The notes beneath the pieces are model-generated. The model was not told the DNA's origin and ran no database searches. It worked only from the letters and a program-made list of their open reading frames with translations. DNA of 64,000 nucleotides. Source: Samsoniella hepiali. Taxonomy: Eukaryota > Ascomycota > Sordariomycetes > Hypocreales > Cordycipitaceae. The translations under genes were made by a program, and so were the position numbers. The stretch covers positions 2,728,001 through 2,792,000 of the forward strand of contig LNDK02000066.1 in assembly GCA_001455915.2 (NCBI GenBank), given 5' to 3'. Numbering within the stretch: position 1 is the first letter of the stretch; each line of letters begins with the position of its first letter. Below are positions 33,398 to 43,947 of this stretch, piece by piece.

Positions 33398-34990
33398 TCA
33401 AAAACTCGTCACCGTGCTAATATATCCATTCTTCAATACTTCAAATACCAGCCCCGGGAAACCGTACAGCGTCGTCGTCGAGTCGCTGTTCGTCTCGGCC
33501 CGCCGCGCGCCGCTCTCTTCCCACCCGCCCAGAAACTCGCAGCTGCTGCCCGGACTGTCGCCCCAGCCCCGATTAAGGACCATACCCCGTTGTCGTGCCG
33601 GGGACTTGCTGTTCGGGAGCTCGCTCGCCCACGTCTGGTTCATCAGCACCTCGACGTGCTCAAACTCCATTTCCGACGTCACCGCCTGGTCCTCCCGCCC
33701 GGGGTACGCAATCTCCCACCGACAGCGCCTGTGGCGGTTGAATTCGTACGACCCGGGAATGTTTCCGTGAAGCACAATCTTAGTCACCACCAGACGATCA
33801 GGGTGGTGCATCTTGACTGTCGTGGGATTCATAGCCCCGTTTTGCTGTCCGGGTGGCGTCTTGGATGGCTGTGTTGGCTTGGAGAGAAGCACATCGAAGC
33901 CCATGTAAAAGTAGTTATAAAAGCATTCGCCTGAAGGATTCACTGCGATATCCTCATCGATGGCTTCTTCGTTATCGGAATCGTCCGAGCCAGTATTCAT
34001 CGAAGACTGGTCCGTGTCTGTCATGGTCTCGTCTGCGCGACCTAGATCGGCGCCCTCGTTTCTCCCCCTGGCAGCTCCTGGTATCCGTCCTTGGTGAACG
34101 TCCATTTTCTCATCATTTTTGCGATAGATGGCGTTTGGAGGTCCTAGCTCCATGACCAGCTCCTGAGGGGTGGTCTGGCCTAGCTGGATGCAGAAGCCGC
34201 TGTTGGTCCACTTGCGAAACATTTGCAGCTTGCCTCCTCCGTAGATCCGAACCAGAGACACCTCGTCAGGGTACACATCTTTGGTCCTTGGAAACACAGT
34301 CGACGATTTGATACTGGGCAGCACTTCCGTCCACAGCGTAGGTCTCGCATCGGCCCAAGATTCTCCACTGAAAACCGCCATGGACGTCGCTACTTGACTA
34401 GACGAAACCGACAGGAGAGATACAACGTCTTTATCAGGAGAATATGTGGAGGCTGCCATCGGAAAGTTGAAAGCCACACCGGGATACGACAGCACATAGA
34501 TGCCCATGCCCTGACCGCCGCTCGACGAGGGAATGAACTCGCCGGCGTAGGTCGGACCTAGCAGTCGCTGGTATATGTGCCGAAATGTCGGGCCGGAGGA
34601 GGACTCGCCAGGGATAGGCGACCCCGGATCCGAAGTGCTGTTGGGCAGTCGCACCAGGTCGCGGTCTTTGAAAGTGACGTGGTTCTTTGTAAAGTCGGTA
34701 ATTTCAATGAGCCGGAGTCGCTGCTCGGGGCCATCGAAGCGCAGTCGCATACCGTTTTGCGGCAGTAGGATGCACACCGGGTCTGTGACGGGCCTTTGTG
34801 TCGAGTGCACAACGTCGATGTTGGGAAACCGCTGCGGCTCGGCTTTGAGCCGGGTCAGGACATCGTGGAGGGAGGCGCCGAGGACTGGCGCAAGTCAGCC
34901 AACATGGAGCGAGATTTTCGAAAACTCAGTGTACCAACCTAGAAAGCCCAAGCCTCGGCCGGGGTGCAGTTGCGCGCTGAAGAGCGACAT
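33398..34990 (-). CDS. PHAF1/UPF0183 family protein (phagophore-associated)
   Basis: Exons are 34990-34939 and 34884-33398, 512 aa. The 54-nt intron begins GTTGGT (an unusual donor) and ends GCCAG, with TGGCTGAC as branch site; splicing gives the expected family start 'SAQLHPGRGLGFLVLGASLHDVL'-like sequence. The family signature continues with 'PQNGMRLRFDGPEQRLRLIEI', then 'GPTYAGEF', 'YPGVAFNFP' and 'VYPDEVSLVRIYGGG'. Mammalian PHAF1 (C16orf70/MYTHO) pairs with BCAS3 and is recruited to phagophores during autophagy; a matching fungal role is inferred. Residues about 270-325 are an acidic, low-complexity insert absent from short family members. It is divergent from the DUF3712 gene. Confidence 0.86.
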
Positions 34991-36474
34991 GCTTGTGTAG
35001 CTAGCTGGGCCGCGCGAGCGGCCGTTTGGCGGGGTATGTGCAAGCAGCTTATCGAAGCTTCAGCCGTGTGGTGGTGGTGGTCTGCATCAACGCGCGAATT
35101 CGGGGAGGTGTCTGGGTTGAAAAATCAGGGTTGAGGATTCAAACGCACTGATGGATCTAGATTCGCGACATGTGAGTTCGGGATGACTTGGTGCAGAGGG
35201 CCATGCAGTGATGTCACGAGCTGAAGGGACCAGACGACGCTGCTTGGCCCCCGCCGTGGAAGCCGCATGACATGGAGGAGCTGTGGCTGGTGTGGATGGC
35301 TGCTTGACTGGCCAGTGGCTGAGCTGCCATCTGGCAAGGGGCTGAGGGGCAAGCAGGCTGGTTGGCTGGGTACTGTAGTTTCAGCGGGGCGGTCTGAACT
35401 GAGGGACGCTAAAAGGAAAATAGCCCGAAAATGCCGTCTCTTTGGTCACAGAGCCGCTTCAGCCATTCATGAGCCTTCACCACTCAGCCCACTCAGCCCA
35501 CCGAGCCCACCGAGCCCACGTTGTGTTGGTGCGCCTCTGTTGCAGCCTGGTGCGATTACCGAGTCAAAGTCCGCTCCGCAGAGCCTCCTCTAGCACCAGC
35601 CCTAGCATCGCGACTCGATCTGGACCGCCCGGGAGAATTCCGTAATCATAACCTTGGTACAGGCCATGTGCGAACCTTAAATTGCCCGACGACACACGCG
35701 GCTCCAGCGTATTACACCCCTGTGCCGACTTGATATGGTCAACATGAGATACCCCGTAAACCCCCATCCACATTTCCCTGGACTGACTGCCTATGCTCGG
35801 GCCGCGATATAAAAATCAGGCTCAGTCATCACGATCACGCGTGCTCAATGTTGTGTGGTGTGAATATAGCCGTCGGGCGGCCCTGGCAACATGGCAAGCG
35901 CCTCGTCTCAACAACAACTAGAAAATTCAGACGCCACAAAGGTGCTAAATCCCAGGAAATAGGAAATGGGAACTCGAATATTTAAATAGTCTTCTAGATC
36001 ATGCATGGTGCTCAACAAAGTCCGTCCCCGGTCGGGTACCAACATCTTGAACGTACTCGTGCAGCCGGCCATCTACCCACTCAATGGCAGCATTGCTCCG
36101 CCTATGGCTAACCGAGACACGGCTTCCCGGCTCCAGTGTCTCATTGATTAGCTTACATGCCGCCCTGTTACTCAACATATTGGTAGTTTGCACCCATGAG
36201 CCCAGCATCAGCCTGCCCAGACAACGTGCCCGTCAGGGGCTTGATTGTGCTGTGATGACTGTACCGGTCTCACGCACCCAGTAAATCTCCCGTGTCCGTC
36301 TCATAATGTTGGATACAAAGCATGATGGCATAATAGCACAGTCATAATCACATGCTCGTTTTATAGCAGAATGATATTGTATTGGTTTCTGTTTTATGTA
36401 TAAGACAGATACCCTGTCCCCTCTGCGGCCTTGTTCTCTGAAATTAACGATACCCAATCATTTTCTTATACACA
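34991..36474. other. divergent intergenic region, PHAF1 / DUF3712 gene
   Basis: 1.48 kb without a supportable gene. A 9-bp tandem repeat (four copies, unit like CACTCAGCC/CACCGAGCC) occurs at about 35481-35519. Otherwise nothing is recognised. Confidence 0.6.
35481..35519. repeat. 9-bp tandem repeat, about four copies
   Basis: Two CACTCAGCC-type units followed by two CACCGAGCC-type units and a partial fifth, in the intergenic region upstream of the PHAF1 gene. Confidence 0.8.
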
Positions 36475-37809
36475 ATGTCGGAAGCCAGCCCCTCCAAGAA
36501 AGAAAATCCTTTCAGGTCTGACAGTGACAGTGAGCAATCTGATTCTCGGAGCCATCACAGCCAACGTCCAATCGACCGCGAGTCCCCTTCCACTGCCCCA
36601 GTCGCCAACAAGGAATCGGAACAGGAGACTAAAGAGACAGACGAGAAGGAGAAGAAGAAGAAGGGACACTTTAAAAAGTTTTGGAAGTACTACACAGTTG
36701 GAATTGTGCTGGGACTGGTTATTCTTTTGCCCCTCTTGTTGGTCAAACTCGCCAAGCGCAGGTAGCCACACGAACTGACGGATCCCCTACGCAGCTTCAA
36801 AGTCTTCATACCACTCATCATTGCACGCTTCATCAACTCGCGCGACATTCAACTTCAACACGCTTCCGTCTTCATCAGAAACTCGGCAGAAATTGACTTT
36901 TCCGCCAATGCATCTCTCCTGTCGCCGCTGGCTGCCAGGGTCGGCGACCTCGAGTTCACCCTCCACGACAACACCCAAGATCACCCACCAACCGTGCTCA
37001 CCGCGGACATTAACGGATTTGACATCAACAAGTCTACGAAAATTGATATTCGCCAAGGAACACTGCGCATAAACGACTCAGACGCGCTTGTCGGCTGGGC
37101 AGATCGGTTCATCGACAGCGAGTCGCTGCCGTTCGACGTGCGCGTCAAGGGCCTTGACGTCTTCCTCGGAAGCCTGAGTTACAGCTTTGACCTCTCAAGG
37201 CCCGTTTTCATCAATGGCCTTCGCGGGCTTGGCGACATCACAATCAATGAAGTCAAGCTCCTTCTGCCACCCGTCTCAAACAAGAATGTCCAGGCAAACA
37301 TCACCTTTTCCAACCCAAGCTCGCTAAGCGTGCAGGTCGGCAACGTGACGGTTGAACTGTATGTCAACGACATTAGAATTGGTGATGCGCTGGCCTACGA
37401 TGTCAGTCTGGTGCCGGGCGTCACCAATGTGTTCATTGACGCCCTGGTGGACATTCCGACCATCATCAACAGCCTCGGCCAGATTGTGCGGGGCCAGGCG
37501 TTGCAGCTGCCGGCCGGCTACGTCACAATCCAGCTGAAGGTTACCAGCTTTACAATGTACGGAGAGAAGATTGAGTTTTTGGGAGCGCTTCTCAAAAAAA
37601 GGGTGCTGGCTGGCAAGGTACCTCTCGTGGCACTAATCAATGGCGCCGGGACAAGTATAATTAAGAGTGGCTTGGTGGGCATGGGCATGGCTCAAAGTGC
37701 AACGATGGGCGAAACAACTTTGATTGATGCCATAGGGGATGTGTTTTCCAACACGAGTCTGCTGAACCGGATTCAAGGGCACTGGCAGAAACGACGTGCG
37801 AAGCGCTAA
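36475..37809 (+). CDS. DUF3712 single-pass membrane protein
   Basis: I read exons at 36475-36737 and 36795-37809, 425 aa. The 57-nt intron begins GTTGGT and ends ACGCAG with CTGAC as branch site. An alternative donor GTAGCC at 36762 keeps the same phase but leaves a 33-nt intron, too short to be likely. The N-terminal 70 residues are hydrophilic and end in a Lys-rich stretch. One membrane helix lies at about 74-95. The rest is beta-rich and shows the DUF3712 pattern (NGLRGLGDITI, then NPSSLSVQVGNVTVELYVND, then a V.L.PG.TN.F strand). Yeast Tag1, a vacuolar protein involved in ending autophagy, carries this domain; equivalence here is not shown. Topology is probably N-in with the beta domain lumenal. 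Confidence 0.8.
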
Positions 37810-38098
37810 AGAGGCGTTTTGTGCCTGTGTGTTTTGACCGTCCGGTAATAGTAGATACTTGATTAATGTTAATGCAGAAGAGAGCTAGATCCAATATTTT
37901 CCGGATGTCGCATCGGAGGAATCACAGCAGGGCAAGTAGCCGAAATTGAATCTTAGTAATGAAATGATCTGACCCTGGCAGCATTTTTGATGCAAAAGAC
38001 CGAAACGCCCTGTTGAAAGCGTAATCAAACGCTATTTAAAGCCACAGAAAGTCTGTTCAAACTTGTATCCCCCTCCCGTATCCTCTACCCGGCAATCA

Positions 38099-38822
38099 TC
38101 ATAGCCGAAGTACCGACTTCAGAAGGTCAGTAGAGAACGACGGCACCGCTTCTACCACATCTTCGACCGCTTTCTTGAGAACCGTATCCCGCCCCACCTC
38201 AGCAAGAGTCTCGTCTAGCGTTTTCACCAGTACTTTTCGCAGCCCCAAGCTTCCATCCATGTCGACGGCGTACACATCCGGCACGGAGCCGAGAAGCGCG
38301 AGCGGGTTGCTCTCCGATTCCACCGAGGTGGCGAAATTATCACTTGCAATCTCGAAAAGGGCCGAGACCAAGTACTTGTCCGCCAGTGCTACCATGCGGG
38401 CGTGAAAGCAAAGGTCTGCGGAGATGTTGCCGGCCGAGGTCGACTCGACAGGCGGCGGCTCGTATGTACCGGTGTACATGAATTCAACCATTTTGCAAAC
38501 GGCTAAAAACGAGCTGTCTTTTATCTCGTACTCGCTGCGCTGCTTCTCCTGGGTCTTGTCAGTACGTGTGCCAACGTTCAACGCGAGAGCCACTTACCAC
38601 GATCGGCCCTGAAATGGCTGTCAGGAACACGGGTGAATGCGAACCGAGAATAATTCTGTGTACGAAGACTGTCTCCCCGTCGCACAAGAGCTTGAAATCA
38701 ACAAACGTCCCGTCGATCAGATTTCTACTCCGTCAGAAGAAGTTACTACTCGACAGCGAGAAAGAATAATAACGAAAGGCTTACTGCCAAAGGCTGTCCG
38801 TGAATGCGCGCGAAAGAGGCAT
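38099..38822 (-). CDS. BTB/POZ-domain protein 1
   Basis: Exons are 38822-38785, 38724-38598 and 38548-38099, 204 aa. Introns begin GTAAGC and GTAAGT and end TAG and CAG, the second with TACTGAC. The first exon encodes only 12 whole codons from the ATG at 38822. The BTB fold is clear: 'DFKLLCDGETVFVHRIILGSHSPVF', 'SGPIV', then 'MVEFMYTGTYE' and 'ARMVALADKYLVSALFEIA'. Fungal BTB-only proteins are thought to act as protein-interaction or Cullin-3 adaptor modules; the partner is unknown. A second BTB gene lies 353 bp upstream on the same strand and shares one intron position exactly, which points to tandem duplication. It converges on the DUF3712 gene with 289 bp between stops. Confidence 0.85.
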
Positions 38823-39175
38823 ATTACTACAGTAAAAGAGAAAGCTGCAGGAGAATAGGCAGTAGAAAGTTAATGTGCGACAATTTCGAACCCCTTTGTG
38901 CCTGGATTTCTTGAAAAGAATATTCTGCGTTTGCAACTCTCGCAGAGGCATCTGCCGGCCCGGCGGCATTCACTAGCCACTTGTCAAAATGCCCTTGGGG
39001 TCGTGCGCTGGCCAACATTCATGATCAAAAACACAAAAATGTCACAGTATTAAAAGACCGCAAAAAGTCTCTTCAATACATGCTTGATCTATAAGCTAGG
39101 TCACGTTCGGGCGGTAGAAGCATCCAACACAGTACATGCAGCAGTTGAGCGTCTGTTTACTACGTTAGAAAAGCA
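38823..39175. other. spacer between the tandem BTB genes
   Basis: 353 bp, AT-rich, without an ORF of note. It serves as 3' flank of the upstream BTB gene and promoter of the downstream one. Confidence 0.65.
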
Positions 39176-40010
39176 CTACGTGCCAGAGCGGACACTGAAT
39201 TTTGAGAATGTAATGTAATCTATTAAAAAAAAGAAGAAATTGCCTTTGCGACTTCCGCAAATACATTGACTTGAAAAGTCCTCTGCCCAGACTGACACAA
39301 AGAAAGCGGTCAAAAACTCTGGACCCTTGGCAGCTATTTTCGCTATAGCAATCTCGTACTTCTTCGAAAATTTGCTCTTTTTCATGTGCTCCTTCACGAT
39401 AGCGACCAAGTCGACTTGCAACGGTGCGGCGCTCGCCCCTAGCTGCCCGAACACCACGGGCACTGCTTCCAGGAGGTGTGCGATATCCTTGATTGTACCG
39501 GCGTAGGTATTGAACTTGGTCTTTGCAAGAGTTCGAAGGCTTTCGATCAGATACTCGTCTGCTAGAACGTACATCTTAGCGTGAAAGACGAGCTGGCGGG
39601 TCGTTTCGGGCAATGAAGACGAATCGTCATCGCCGCCAATGTCGACCTCATAATCGCGGGTGTACAGGTAGTCGACCATCTTGTTTACGACTCCGAATGG
39701 GTGGCCCTCGATCTTGTAACGACATTTCTTTTTTTCCTATCATGACGCATTAGCGGATGACAGTAACTGCGCATGAGACGTTTCACGGCACCATGAATGG
39801 ACCGCTGCACGCGGAGTAGAGAACAGGCGATTGTGAGATGACTAGTCTGTGAACGTGGATCATTTTGGTTTCACAAACAATCGTGAAGTCGAGGAATTGT
39901 TCCTGCTCGCGAGCTCTGATGGGCTGTCCGTCTAATACAAGAAACTGTTGCGACCGCGCAAAAGCATCGTACCTGGAAAGCCGCGGCACAAATTCGTCTG
40001 GTAGAGACAT
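39176..40010 (-). CDS. BTB/POZ-domain protein 2
   Basis: Exons are 40010-39792 and 39736-39176, 259 aa. The intron starts GTGCCG (weak donor) and ends GATAG with CGCTAAT; its phase-0 position after the 'SACSGPFM' motif equals the second intron of the neighbouring BTB gene after 'SGPIV', which supports both models. The start is the ATG at 40010 (MSLPDEFVPRLSRYDAF). The BTB core follows ('FLDFTIVCETKMIHVHRLVISQ', 'MVDYLYTRDYE', 'HAKMYVLADEYLIESLRTLAK'). The last 35 residues, after 'FFVSVWAEDF', include a Phe run encoded by an A/G-rich patch and have no counterpart in the paralogue, so the true stop could differ if another intron exists. No function beyond protein binding can be assigned. Confidence 0.82.
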
Positions 40011-41194
40011 CGAGTTGGTAATTTTGTGATGGTGTTTTTTGAGAAAGGAAACACTAGAGTCGGCACCACAGGGTACTTGTATTATCCAGCCTGCTGCGTT
40101 TGCATGTTGCGGCGTTTGCGGCAAACACGCTTCGTGCGTAAAACGCGTTCCTTTTATCTCGGAGTAGACTCTGCGGTTGCAAAATCACTCGCTGAAAGTA
40201 AGACCAAAGTACAGTAACTTGAGCACCAGGTTTCCGGAGACAGCTGTCGCCGACTGGCTGGGTCTTTCTGGCCAGCCCGACCTAGATTTGGTGCTGCCTT
40301 TGGCTTGTCTGACCCTCCAGCTGAAGACTGTAGACAGAATTCTCCTGTCTCGAATTTGCGTCACAAAAGTACAACTTTAATGAAAGTGGTTTGCATTGAA
40401 AACTGACGTGGCCAGTAACAGGCCGTTGACGTCTGGGCACACTGTATAACGTCAGTAGCTCGCTGTAGTGCTGCTACCCGGTGAGCTTTACAGTGCCCTG
40501 ACAAAGATTTCGTACGCTACAAACTAGCGGAATGAGCCAAAGCGTATAGAACTTATGTCACCCAACTGTAGGCTCAGTAGCAAGGCGACTCCTCTACTAA
40601 CTGGAATCAAAAATGAGCATTTCAGTAAAAGAATCATTATATAACGGCTAGAGAATTGTATGCGACCTGCGGAATGGTGCTTTCTCTTGGTAGACAGGTC
40701 CTCTTATGGCGTAGTGCTTCTCACACTGGCTTGCGGAACAAGAGATTGTAAAGTGACGTGGGCGAAGAAAGCGCGATGGGCGAGGAAGGCCACATGGGCG
40801 AAGAGAAGCGAAGTGGCTTATCTAAGATATTGAATATACAGTAATTTAATGAATATTTTATAATACTTCGATTTTGCTTCGGTGTTGCCAGCGCTGTGGA
40901 CCAGACATCAAAAATACTCCATGACAGCACATATCCAGATGATGCGTTCGCTGCGAAACCAGCTAGCAAATTACCTAGCTCCAAAGCCTACATATCCTAT
41001 ATAGTCTGTTGAGTGGTCGAGGCATTTACTGGCGGTATTACATGCTTGCACGTCCTTGTGTTATGTGATGCGCGTCACGTGTCGGGTTCACCCAAGACGG
41101 GGTAGAGACATTTCTGGCTCCTTCGCACAACCAACACAACTCATGGTTTCAATCCAAGAATCGATGCTTACTGAAAAAAAAAACGCATATTAAA
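40011..41194. other. divergent intergenic region, BTB gene 2 / CDC37
   Basis: 1.18 kb with no credible gene. It contains an 18-bp tandem repeat at 40759-40812. The 100 bases before CDC37 include an A tract at 41175-41183. Confidence 0.6.
40759..40812. repeat. 18-bp imperfect tandem repeat, three copies
   Basis: Units begin TGGGCGA at 40759, 40777 and 40795, exactly 18 bp apart, followed by (A/G)-rich sequence ending GCGA, CACA and CGAA. They lie in the intergenic region between divergent genes. A coding origin is not evident. Confidence 0.85.
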
Positions 41195-42735
41195 ATGGTC
41201 AACTATAGCAAATGGGTGGGCTCTAAATCCAGTGCCGTGTAATACGTGGGGCTAACAATACTATGAAGGACACTCTGGAGATTAGTGATGACTCTGATAT
41301 CGAAGTTCACCCCAACATTGATAAACGGTCCTTCATCAGAGCCAAGCAGAATAAAATTCACGCAGAGCGAGAGCAGCGCAAACGCGAAATCGAAGCCCTC
41401 AGATACGAAAGCGTCGTTAATGAAGCACTTGCGCAGCGAGTGTCATCCCTGATTTCGTCATTGCAGAGCGAGAGCACCACCAAGGCATCATCCCGGGACC
41501 CGAGCGAGATTGCCTTCGAGATAATTATGCAATCCATCCTCCAAGGTGGCGAGAACTATGATAGCCTACCGCCGCCTCCGGAAGATGTGTTTAAAGATCT
41601 GCCCAAGACTACTTATTCCAAGATGATGCTTGGTCTTTTGGATGACGTGAAAGAGACGATAAACAAACAGGGCATCGAAGAGAGTCAACGCTGCAACGCC
41701 ATTGTGGAGGAACTTGTGGCACACGTTAAAAAGATAAATGCTCTACAGGCTGATGTAATCGCAAGAATCGAGATTCTCCAAGCCAAGGATGCGACGAAGA
41801 TTACAAGCGAAAGCTATCACACCGGATTCGATAGCTCCCATGTCAACAAAGCTGCTGCCTCAGGATCAGAAACGATTTCGAAGACACCAGAGCTGTTGAA
41901 TCCGAAATTTGACTTGCAGGGTGCAGCCACCGATAACCCGTCGACTGTACTACCAGAAAATGAACAGGAGATACAGGCAACACCAACTACAATGGCCTTT
42001 GGAGAGCTCACACCCTCCGATTATCGAGCGAGCCGTGCATACATAGCGTCCCACCCAGAAATTCTTGAAGAGGGTGCGACGGATGGGCTTCTAGTGGAAG
42101 CCTATCGTGCGGCGGTTCAAAACGGAAACAACCCCAAGACACGACAGTACGTGCATCAGGCCATCTTACTTCAGTACTGCCGCATGCTCGGACGCGATGG
42201 AGTGGACTTGTTCTTCAAACGCCTGGTCACCCCCGTTCACAAGGCCGTTGAGTTTTTTCACAAAGACGTCGCCGAAAAATCGCAACGCATCGTAGAACTT
42301 GCCAAAGAGCAACGAGAGGGCAAAATTGATGGGGTCGAGCGAATCCAGATTCACGCTGTTGGACCTGGCACAGAAATCCAGATTAGCGTCCCGGGCGCGG
42401 GGAGTACGGAGAGGGACATCTTTGACCGTTTTGCACCTGAGATGCAAGCGGCATTGCAGAGCGGCTCCCTCGAGCGAGTCAATGAAGCCTTGGGTGAGAT
42501 GGACGTCGCCGAGGCTGAGAGCTTGATAGACCTACTAAACGAGGTAAGGTATACCTGATGTGTACTTTCTGTCGGTTCGATCTTGGCTTACACGCGAGGA
42601 AAACAGGCCAAATGCTTGAATATTGAAGAGAGTATAATCGACGCGAGTACAGAAGAAGGGAAGAAGCGATTGGAAGATTTGCTGCAGCCCGAGGCGCCAG
42701 ACTCTGAGGAGAAATTTGTTGTAAACGACAATTAA
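41195..42735 (+). CDS. CDC37: Hsp90 co-chaperone Cdc37
   Basis: Exons are 41195-41215, 41269-42543 and 42607-42735, 474 aa. The first exon holds just seven codons (MVNYSKW); its intron begins GTGGGC and ends ATGAAG with GCTAAC 14 nt before the acceptor. The last intron begins GTAAGG and ends AACAG. Cdc37 delivers client kinases to Hsp90. The N-terminal family signature is complete: Trp7, then Ser13-Asp-Asp at the position of the conserved CK2 phosphosite, then 'DIEVHPNIDKRSFIR'. A coiled coil follows, then the Hsp90-binding middle domain with 'YIASHPEI' and 'RQYVHQAILLQYCRMLGRDGVDLFF', and a C-terminal domain with an acidic end. Translation from the ATG at 41263 would lose the first-exon residues and is not the real start. 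Confidence 0.95.
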
Positions 42736-43215
42736 ACGGCAATGTTCGCAGCCCCCGGGGGGTTGCCAGTTGGAGGCGAAATTGCAGAAGGGGCTGTAAA
42801 TCTCGACTGATCACTTGGGCTCAATCTCATGCCTACTAACATTTTGACTCTCGGAAAAAAGAGATAAAGCAAGAAATAGATAAATAGATGAAGCAATAAA
42901 TAGTTAAATAAATAAAGCAATAAATGGATAGAAAAATAAGACAGCCCTCAAAACAATCCAAATCCTCGACGAAGCTGTCTCTTGCAGGTGCTTGCTTGTA
43001 GAATCGGTCGTCCAGCGTTGGTGATGAGGCAGCGCAGCTCTCTACGCGAGCCCATTGTCGATCTTCATTACCGAGCAATCATGCCTTTTGAGCTAGACTC
43101 CTGCAGTGCTGACGGGGACTAGTTCAAATGTTAGTAAATACTGAATTGGTAAATAAGTATATCAAACTAGAAATACTTACAGACAAAATGAATAGCAACT
43201 CCTTAAGACGGGGCT
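42736..43215. other. convergent 3' region after CDC37
   Basis: 480 bp between converging stops. It holds the AT-rich tandem repeat at 42866-42937. No gene is seen. Confidence 0.6.
42866..42937. repeat. AT-rich tandem repeat, about 24 bp, three copies
   Basis: Units starting (A)AAGCAA(G/T)AAAT at 42866, 42891 and 42914 differ in length by one or two bases. They lie in the 3' flank of CDC37. Confidence 0.75.
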
Positions 43216-43452
43216 CTAGTGCTGTTTGCGGCGGCTAGACTGTTGCAATAACCGGGGGTTGCATATACAGAAGACTCGCAAACACCCATAACCATTGCAT
43301 CTTTTGCAGATATATTCGTCATGTCCCTTACACTTGTCGCAGTTCTTTCTCTCCTCAGGCGACTTATGGTCACATTTCAGAAGACCGAGTCCTCGGCAAT
43401 CCTTACAACGCTCCCAATCAAAGCCAGAACCGGCGCAGACTTCGCAGGTCAT
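43216..43452 (-). CDS. 78-aa Cys-rich protein with DnaJ-type zinc-finger motifs
   Basis: The ATG at 43452 opens a 78-codon frame. Twelve cysteines include three full CxxCxGxG motifs (CEVCAGSG, CKDCRGLG, CKRCNGYG) and one degenerate copy (CDKCKGHD), which is the pattern of the DnaJ/Hsp40 cysteine-rich zinc domain. There is no J-domain, signal peptide or membrane segment. The end is basic (SSRRKQH). A TATA box (TATAAGAA, 43568-43561) followed by a C-rich tract lies about 110 bp upstream, and a pyrimidine-rich leader runs to the start, so this looks like an expressed gene. Stand-alone domains of this kind could bind zinc and unfolded protein. The function is not known to me. Confidence 0.75.
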   Translation of the reverse strand: MTCEVCAGSGFDWERCKDCRGLGLLKCDHKSPEERKNCDKCKGHDEYICKRCNGYGCLRVFCICNPRLLQQSSRRKQH

Positions 43453-43560
43453 TGTCCTGGATGTAAGATTGTGTCAAGTAGATAATATGAGAGTGGCAAG
43501 TAGTAGTAGATTGCAAGAGCAAGAACGAATCTTGCGTACATTCCTTAGCGGGGGAGGGGG

Positions 43561-43568
43561 TTCTTATA
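43561..43568 (-). promoter_or_regulatory. TATA box of the Cys-rich 78-aa gene
   Basis: TATAAGAA on the minus strand, followed by CCCCCTCCCCC and a CT-rich leader, 110 bp upstream of the ATG at 43452. The C-rich block contains CCCCT stress-response-type cores. Confidence 0.55.
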
Positions 43569-43915
43569 GACAAAGGGCTGTGAGTATGGTGTCTGTGATA
43601 AGCACACAACTGAACTTTTGTGACTCAAATAGACTTGCTGTTAGTAAACTGGATTCAAATAGCGCCGAGTGTCACTGCATGTGAATGCATGGGGTTGATG
43701 CCAAAAGGAGGTGACTGTGAGCTTGCGGCCCGGAGGCTGTGCTTCGTTCTCTACCCGTAAATCAATGATGATTCTTGTCGTAGCACTCTGATATTTCCAT
43801 GCGGTGTTTGTCAGTCGGTATTCAGAGGCAGTATTTGCGACTTTCCCGAAACCAAATGGAGAAGCTGTGATTGAATGGTCTCTTTGAAGTGACGATGGTG
43901 CATTTGCTCGTGCAC

Positions 43916-43944
<29 letters not shown>
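43916..43944. repeat. CA microsatellite
   Basis: About 14 uninterrupted CA dinucleotides in the region between the Cys-rich gene and the SDR gene. Confidence 0.95.
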
Positions 43945-43947
<3 letters not shown>

